From contig SFTJ01000041.1 of the NCBI GenBank assembly GCA_004563195.1, forward strand, positions 1-29,735: a stretch of DNA of 29,735 nucleotides, written 5' to 3'. This document shows, one piece after another, positions 26,144 through 29,735 of this stretch. The first letter of the stretch is position 1. The number at the start of each line of letters is the position of its first letter. The stretch comes from a bacterium. GTDB lineage: Bacteria > Bacteroidota > Bacteroidia > Bacteroidales > Muribaculaceae. Under the pieces are notes generated by a model, which worked only from the letters and a program-made list of their open reading frames with translations, was not told the DNA's origin and did no database searches. Made by a program: the position numbers and the translations under genes.

Positions 26144-26750
26144 CCCGAGTGGAAAGGTTATTTATCTTCCAAATGGTTCGATTTATGAATATAATATGCC
26201 TGAATTAGATTTAGATGACATTTCTAAAAAGATGGCTAAGGCACTAAACGTTGTTTACGAAAATGGTAATGGGCTAATTACTGACTTAATTAATTCTTCT
26301 CAATCGTACTATTTTACATTTAATGATAGCAAGAGCTCAGTAGTGAAAGATTCCGAGTCGGAATACACTGTTAATATAGAATTGACAAATGATATTAAAG
26401 CTGATGTTTCGCATGAGTCATTTCATTGTGCACAGTATTTAAATGGCAGAGGTGGAAGAACTATATATAATGAAGCGGAGGCTTATGCATTTGAGTATTA
26501 TATTGTACCAAGGTCCATTGCAGAACAATATGATCCACCGAATTTGGCAGAAATTGCTTTTAATAAAGCATTTAAGACGTTAACAGAAGGCTATAATAAG
26601 GAAGCTTTTGAAACGGTGATTGCAAATTTTAAGTCTGGTTCATATTTCAATTATCCTAATGGTGCGAATTCCTTGTATTCATCTTATAAATTGGGAAGTA
26701 CCCCAACGTCAGACTCATTGTTAAAGAAATATTTACTTAAAAAGAAATGA
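26073..26750 (+). pseudogene. RHS C-terminal end with zincin-like toxin domain, out of frame with its core
   Basis: This frame resumes the RHS end with LAEKYYSLSPYTWCAGNP and VKYVDPSGK, the standard boundary after which toxin domains vary. About 200 residues follow, low in GC like the genes after it. The domain holds HESFH (26412-26426), a zinc-metallopeptidase HExxH motif, and about 18 residues later NEAEAYAFEYY, whose Glu could be the third ligand. I infer a peptidase toxin; no family name is certain. No start codon in this frame would include the core, so it depends on repair of the frameshift, recoding, or recombination with another RHS gene. Its TGA overlaps the next ATG. Confidence 0.65.
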
Positions 26751-27406
26751 AACGTATGCTGTTGAAATATTTGGCGTTAAGTATGATGCTGTTCGTTGCC
26801 ATGAATATTGCTTCTCAAAACAGCTATATGATTCCACAACTCACGATTGGAAGTGTGGATTTCATAGATAGTGTTATGATTGAAGATTTTGTTATGTTTA
26901 AAGCATTTGGCGATTTGCGCGCCATATCAAATAACGAGGATTCCCATTTTAAGAAGTGTTATTTTACCGGTGATTTTGGTCGCCCAAACTGGAAGCCTAT
27001 TATAATAAAAAGCAAAGCCCTCAAGAGGGATGCACTAATCTGCGTGGAATACACGGAAACAAAGAACGATAAAGATACCTGGTATAATGTTGATATTTAT
27101 CGGTATGTTACAGGTAAAGAGCGTGGTGATACTTTGGCAATTTTCCGAATTGAGGATTTAGGCGAATTGTGTGACAAAATTGGCAAAAAACATAAGCATT
27201 TGCGAGTTATATATGATGATATTATGTATATGAATAAATGGTATCACTCGCATCTATCAGAGCAATTGCTATACTATCCGTCGGTGGTAATGACGTCGGA
27301 TGGAGTTCGGAATATTGCGGGAACGAAATCTTATGGTTTTATAATCATATATACATCAGATGATTACACTCCGTTGCCCACGCGTTATCGCAGAATGATA
27401 TTGTAA
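26747..27406 (+). CDS. Secreted protein, candidate immunity protein for the zincin toxin
   Basis: A 219-residue protein with a signal peptide (about 1-23, ending NIASQ). I recognise no family. Its ATG overlaps the toxin-domain stop as ATGA, the usual coupling of toxin and immunity gene. Visible blocks are DFVMFKAFGDLRAI, KPIIIKSKALKRD and a C-terminal YTSDDYTPLPTRYRR, all of which recur in modified form in the next gene. Codon use is AT-rich like the toxin and unlike the genes before 25468, suggesting that it travels with the cassette. A periplasmic immunity protein would fit a toxin acting in the envelope. That role is inference. Confidence 0.6.
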   Translation: MKRMLLKYLALSMMLFVAMNIASQNSYMIPQLTIGSVDFIDSVMIEDFVMFKAFGDLRAISNNEDSHFKKCYFTGDFGRPNWKPIIIKSKALKRDALICVEYTETKNDKDTWYNVDIYRYVTGKERGDTLAIFRIEDLGELCDKIGKKHKHLRVIYDDIMYMNKWYHSHLSEQLLYYPSVVMTSDGVRNIAGTKSYGFIIIYTSDDYTPLPTRYRRMIL

Positions 27407-27425
27407 CTCACAAAGCATTTAAGAT

Positions 27426-28058
27426 ATGAAACGAATATATGCACTAATACTTGTTTTGGTATCGGTATCAACAGCTTTATGTCAAACAAGTTATGATTAT
27501 GACCATAATAATTGGGTCTATCAATTAAAAAATAGCAATTTTTCTGCCTTGTTTGATTCTGATTTTATGCTATTTCGCTCATTTGAATCGATTAGCGAAG
27601 TGCTAAATAAACGCTATTATTTGAAGAACCGTGAGGGAAAGCCAACAGCTAAACCAATAATATTACACGATAAAAGGGTTAAAGACGATGAGTTGGTGGT
27701 GGTACAATATGCAGAAGCAAAGCCGAGAGCGGAGAATGCGGTAGGTGTAAAAACCATATATATTGATTATTATAAGGCAGGCGATGACTTTAGCTATCAA
27801 TCGAAGAAGTATCGCACAGTAGCTGAACTCAGCAAAGATGATGATTGGACGGCAAGAAAAGCGAGCGTTAGCATTTTCACGGTACGCAACTGGCTGGTTG
27901 AGAATGTAGCGGAATCAAATATATATCACGACCTTACAATAAGAACTGACTATGGCTATAGGGTATATGGGCAAGGCTTTTTTATAACAATCGTTTTTAC
28001 AAACAAAAAGTATACACCACTACCAGAACGCATAAGAGCACAATTATTGTTTTATTGA
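27426..28058 (+). CDS. Secreted paralogue of the preceding protein, candidate second immunity protein
   Basis: A 210-residue protein with a signal peptide (about 1-19, ALCQ). It shares the block order of its upstream neighbour: DFMLFRSFESISEV, KPIILHDKRVKDDELVVVQY, a YIDYYKA segment and the C-terminal FTNKKYTPLPERIR. Overall it is clearly diverged, so this is an old duplication or two related genes gathered in one array. It follows by 19 bases and is probably cotranscribed. It may protect against a different, lost or related toxin. No catalytic motif is seen. Confidence 0.6.
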   Translation: MKRIYALILVLVSVSTALCQTSYDYDHNNWVYQLKNSNFSALFDSDFMLFRSFESISEVLNKRYYLKNREGKPTAKPIILHDKRVKDDELVVVQYAEAKPRAENAVGVKTIYIDYYKAGDDFSYQSKKYRTVAELSKDDDWTARKASVSIFTVRNWLVENVAESNIYHDLTIRTDYGYRVYGQGFFITIVFTNKKYTPLPERIRAQLLFY

Positions 28059-28066
28059 GCATATAT

Positions 28067-28097
28067 TTTGCCAATTATACTGATTTTGATATATTTG
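28067..28097 (+). promoter_or_regulatory. Promoter of RHS cassette 2
   Basis: TTTG (28067-28070), 19 bases, then TATATTTG (28090-28097): both Bacteroidetes promoter elements at allowed spacing, with the ATG of the mini-RHS gene 27 bases further on. Cassette 2 thus seems to have its own transcription start. Confidence 0.65.
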
Positions 28098-28124
28098 TGA
28101 GACATAATATCATAAATCTCATCG

Positions 28125-28781
28125 ATGAAACGATACCTTTGCATATTATTCTTGTTGTTCGGTTACTTCATATTTCGGGGTGACTGCGTGTTGGCATCTG
28201 GCGTCGCCCGACTTGTGAAGGTGGTTTATTACGGCGCAAGCGATTTTTCAACCGCTTATGCCTACGATGCCAATGGCAATATGACAAAGGACCTTAACCA
28301 TGGCATCGAAAGCATCACCTACGATTGGAACAATATGCCGAGGGAAATCACATTCACTTCAGGCGCAAAGACACGCTACACCTACGATGCTGCAGGACGA
28401 AAGTTGCGTGCCGAATACATCACGCCATTAGCAGCGAGTGCAAATTATGCCACTCGTCCAACACCACCGAGACCGCTCGAACCGCCTACGCAACCTACAA
28501 AGCCGTCGGGTCCGCCTTCTCCACCTCCTACAATTTCCATAGTTAGCTATCATGGCGATTGCGTGCTTCGCGACGACTCACTTGAGCGAGTTCTGACGCC
28601 AAATGGCTATATTGGAGATGACACATTGCACTATTACATTAAAGACTATCAAGGCAATGTGCGCAGCGTAGTGCGCCAAGATGGTGCAGAGGTGGAGAGC
28701 ACCGACTATTACCCCTACGGCACACCATTCACCACCGCAGGAGCAGTGCAGCCCTATAAATACGGCACAAAAGTTCTATAG
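28125..28781 (+). CDS. Mini-RHS protein 2: signal peptide, YD-repeat core fragment, no toxin
   Basis: A 218-codon frame. MKRYLCILFLLFGYFIF is a signal peptide-like start joined to an RHS core fragment: RLVKVVYYGASDFSTAYAYD, ANGNMTKDLNHGIESITYDW and RYTYDAAGRKLRAEY are YD-type repeats. A proline-rich linker (110-137) follows, then GYIGDDTLHYYIKDYQGNVR to KYGTK. The expected continuation (ELDR...YDPEARWYDP and a toxin) is absent: the frame ends in VL-stop exactly where similarity to cassette 1 stops. Full RHS proteins are ten times longer, so this is a small fragment. It may be made and secreted without a toxin, or be a dead relic. Confidence 0.7.
   Translation: MKRYLCILFLLFGYFIFRGDCVLASGVARLVKVVYYGASDFSTAYAYDANGNMTKDLNHGIESITYDWNNMPREITFTSGAKTRYTYDAAGRKLRAEYITPLAASANYATRPTPPRPLEPPTQPTKPSGPPSPPPTISIVSYHGDCVLRDDSLERVLTPNGYIGDDTLHYYIKDYQGNVRSVVRQDGAEVESTDYYPYGTPFTTAGAVQPYKYGTKVL
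28620..28773 (+). repeat. 154-bp RHS core repeat, copy 2
   Basis: Gap-free counterpart of 25868-26021, in the same orientation, 2.75 kb away. The last shared bases are AAAAG; after 28773 the sequence is unrelated to copy 1. Recombination between the copies would delete the zincin domain and both candidate immunity genes. Confidence 0.88.
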
Positions 28782-28846
28782 ATAGTTTCACTATAGAAGA
28801 GATTGAAAACATTATTAATAGTATACTTAAATCAGAATCAAAATAA
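28772..28846 (+). pseudogene. 24-codon remnant of a lost RHS toxin C-terminus
   Basis: In a frame different from the core, the bases from 28772 read SSIDSFTIEEIENIINSILK and four more residues to a TAA at 28844-28846, ten bases before the start of the lipoprotein gene. The composition is AT-rich like a toxin domain, and the position just before a candidate immunity gene is where a toxin should end. I infer that the toxin body was deleted, fusing core and tail out of frame. The stretch is short, so chance openness is possible. Confidence 0.5.
28774..28798. repeat. Inverted repeat at the cassette 2 junction
   Basis: TTCTATAG (28774-28781) and CTATAGAA (28791-28798) are perfect inverted repeats around a nine-base spacer. 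The left arm begins at the first base after the end of RHS core similarity and contains the stop codon of the core frame. There is no T run, so it is not a typical terminator. Confidence 0.7.
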
Positions 28847-28855
28847 TTGCTTAAT

Positions 28856-29578
28856 ATGAAACAATTGCAAATTTTTATATTATTATTAGTTTTGTTCATA
28901 GGAAGTTGTAATTTTCCCTTAAAAAAAACAGAAACTTGTACTGTGTCTAAAGAGCAGTATTTAAATGACAAGAAGCAAATAGCTGATTATATATTGAAAA
29001 ATGTTGAGTTTTATCGTTTAAATCCTGAAGCAAATTCGATTTCTTGTTATCCAGACTATGCGAATGATTTTTTTCCTTATTCAAGAATGACTGAAATTGC
29101 TTCAGATACCAGAGTTACGTCACCTATACCGGCATCGCAATATTTATCTGTATTTGTTGACACAATTGTGTATAATCAACATGGAACTAAATGTTTTATA
29201 TTTTGTGCGGTAGAAACAAAAGTAATCAAATCGAAACGTTATAGAACGAGACGCAAAAATCGGAATATAGATGCTAAGGCTTATGTCGGGGTTAGGGATA
29301 CTATTTCAGACTCCCTAATGATTTATCCATTTAAGAAGTATCAGGTGCTGTTTAATGGTGACAGAAAAGCCTGTAAGTATGTAGAGTTCTATTATTTTCA
29401 TTGGTTAAAAGGAGACTACTTAAGTGGCAGTCATTATGAAGGATTTTGGGCTTTCAAGCAAAATGTGGACGATCCTGATTTCTTTGAAAAATCGATAATT
29501 TTTCAAAGGTATGATGACAGCACTTTCAATTATCAGTATCACTATATGGATTTGATGAAATATCCTTTTCTGAGATAA
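28856..29578 (+). CDS. Lipoprotein, candidate orphan immunity protein
   Basis: 240 residues from the ATG at 28856; an ATG nine bases upstream is possible but less apt. The leader ends in FIGSC, a lipobox, with the lipidated Cys at residue 18. The body is rich in Tyr, Phe and Lys (for example DTIVYNQHGTKCFIF, a basic KSKRYRTRRKNR stretch, and EFYYFHWLKGDY). I recognise no family and see no likeness to the two secreted proteins of cassette 1. It follows the remnant toxin tail by ten bases, so an immunity role for the lost toxin is inferred. AT-rich coding sequence supports acquisition with the cassette. A terminator follows. Confidence 0.65.
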   Translation: MKQLQIFILLLVLFIGSCNFPLKKTETCTVSKEQYLNDKKQIADYILKNVEFYRLNPEANSISCYPDYANDFFPYSRMTEIASDTRVTSPIPASQYLSVFVDTIVYNQHGTKCFIFCAVETKVIKSKRYRTRRKNRNIDAKAYVGVRDTISDSLMIYPFKKYQVLFNGDRKACKYVEFYYFHWLKGDYLSGSHYEGFWAFKQNVDDPDFFEKSIIFQRYDDSTFNYQYHYMDLMKYPFLR

Positions 29579-29642
29579 TAGGCAAGAAAGGGGAACAACA
29601 ACGCTCAATGTGATAATCTTCGTAATACAGAAATATTAATAT

Positions 29643-29668
29643 AAAATCTTCTCAATGGAAGATTTTTT
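29643..29668 (+). terminator. Intrinsic terminator after the lipoprotein gene
   Basis: AAATCTTC (29644-29651) pairs perfectly with GAAGATTT (29658-29665) around a six-base loop, followed by T to 29668. Confidence 0.8.
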
Positions 29669-29705
29669 CATTACATTTTTTACAGTTATTAAAAAAATAA
29701 ATTTG

Positions 29706-29727
29706 ATATCATATTAATATCATATTA
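29706..29727. repeat. 11-bp tandem repeat at the window end
   Basis: ATATCATATTA occurs twice in direct succession (29706-29716 and 29717-29727). It is AT-rich and non-coding; it could lie in the control region of the next gene, which is outside the window. Confidence 0.7.
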
Positions 29728-29735
29728 CCAGCGAG

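Overview
The window reads as a chromosomal segment of a Bacteroidales bacterium, plausibly Muribaculaceae or Prevotellaceae. The reasons are several promoters of the Bacteroidetes type (TTTG, 19-21 bases, TAnnTTTG), a DUF4827 lipoprotein between a DHH phosphoesterase and GlmM, a sphingolipid-type serine palmitoyltransferase, BACON and META domain secreted proteins, and RHS/YD-repeat fragments typical of this order. No family-level marker was available, so the family is an inference.

Layout: (1) 1-440 is the end of an rRNA operon: the 3' end of 23S rRNA, a spacer of about 240 bases and a 5S rRNA that seems to lack its loop D/E arm. (2) 690-1816, minus strand: a secreted endonuclease/exonuclease/phosphatase protein and tRNA-Cys, each with a clear promoter and terminator. 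(3) 1893-7449, minus strand: a tight operon dsbD-mazG-topB-NUDIX (redox export, NTP clean-up, DNA topology, nucleotide hydrolysis). (4) 7605-10660, plus: DHH phosphoesterase, DUF4827 lipoprotein and glmM (entry to UDP-GlcNAc). (5) 11042-16413, plus: sppA-lpxK-purine nucleoside phosphorylase-thiL, then a one-domain BACON lipoprotein. (6) 16746-18658: serine palmitoyltransferase and an acidic PRiA4_ORF3-like protein. (7) 18892-25467: secreted or envelope proteins: a GH43, a double META protein, a TPR protein and a GH20 hexosaminidase with PA14 domain. The GH20 signal peptide is out of frame because of an exact 7-bp tandem duplication.

(8) 25686-29668 is an AT-rich accessory island. It holds two small RHS cassettes. 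Each has a signal peptide joined directly to a fragment of RHS core and its own promoter-like sequence, and they share a gap-free 154-bp core repeat. Cassette 1 carries a zincin-like (HESFH) C-terminal toxin candidate, out of frame with its core, followed by two paralogous secreted proteins that may be immunity factors; the first overlaps the toxin stop by ATGA. Cassette 2 has lost its toxin: its core stops at an abrupt junction, and a 24-codon toxin tail remains in another frame, directly before a lipoprotein that looks like an orphan immunity gene. This fits an array of RHS toxin-immunity modules being remodelled by recombination and deletion, with the unusual feature that the mini-RHS proteins have their own Sec signals. 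It is the best candidate for an undescribed system here. Functions in this island are inferred from architecture only.
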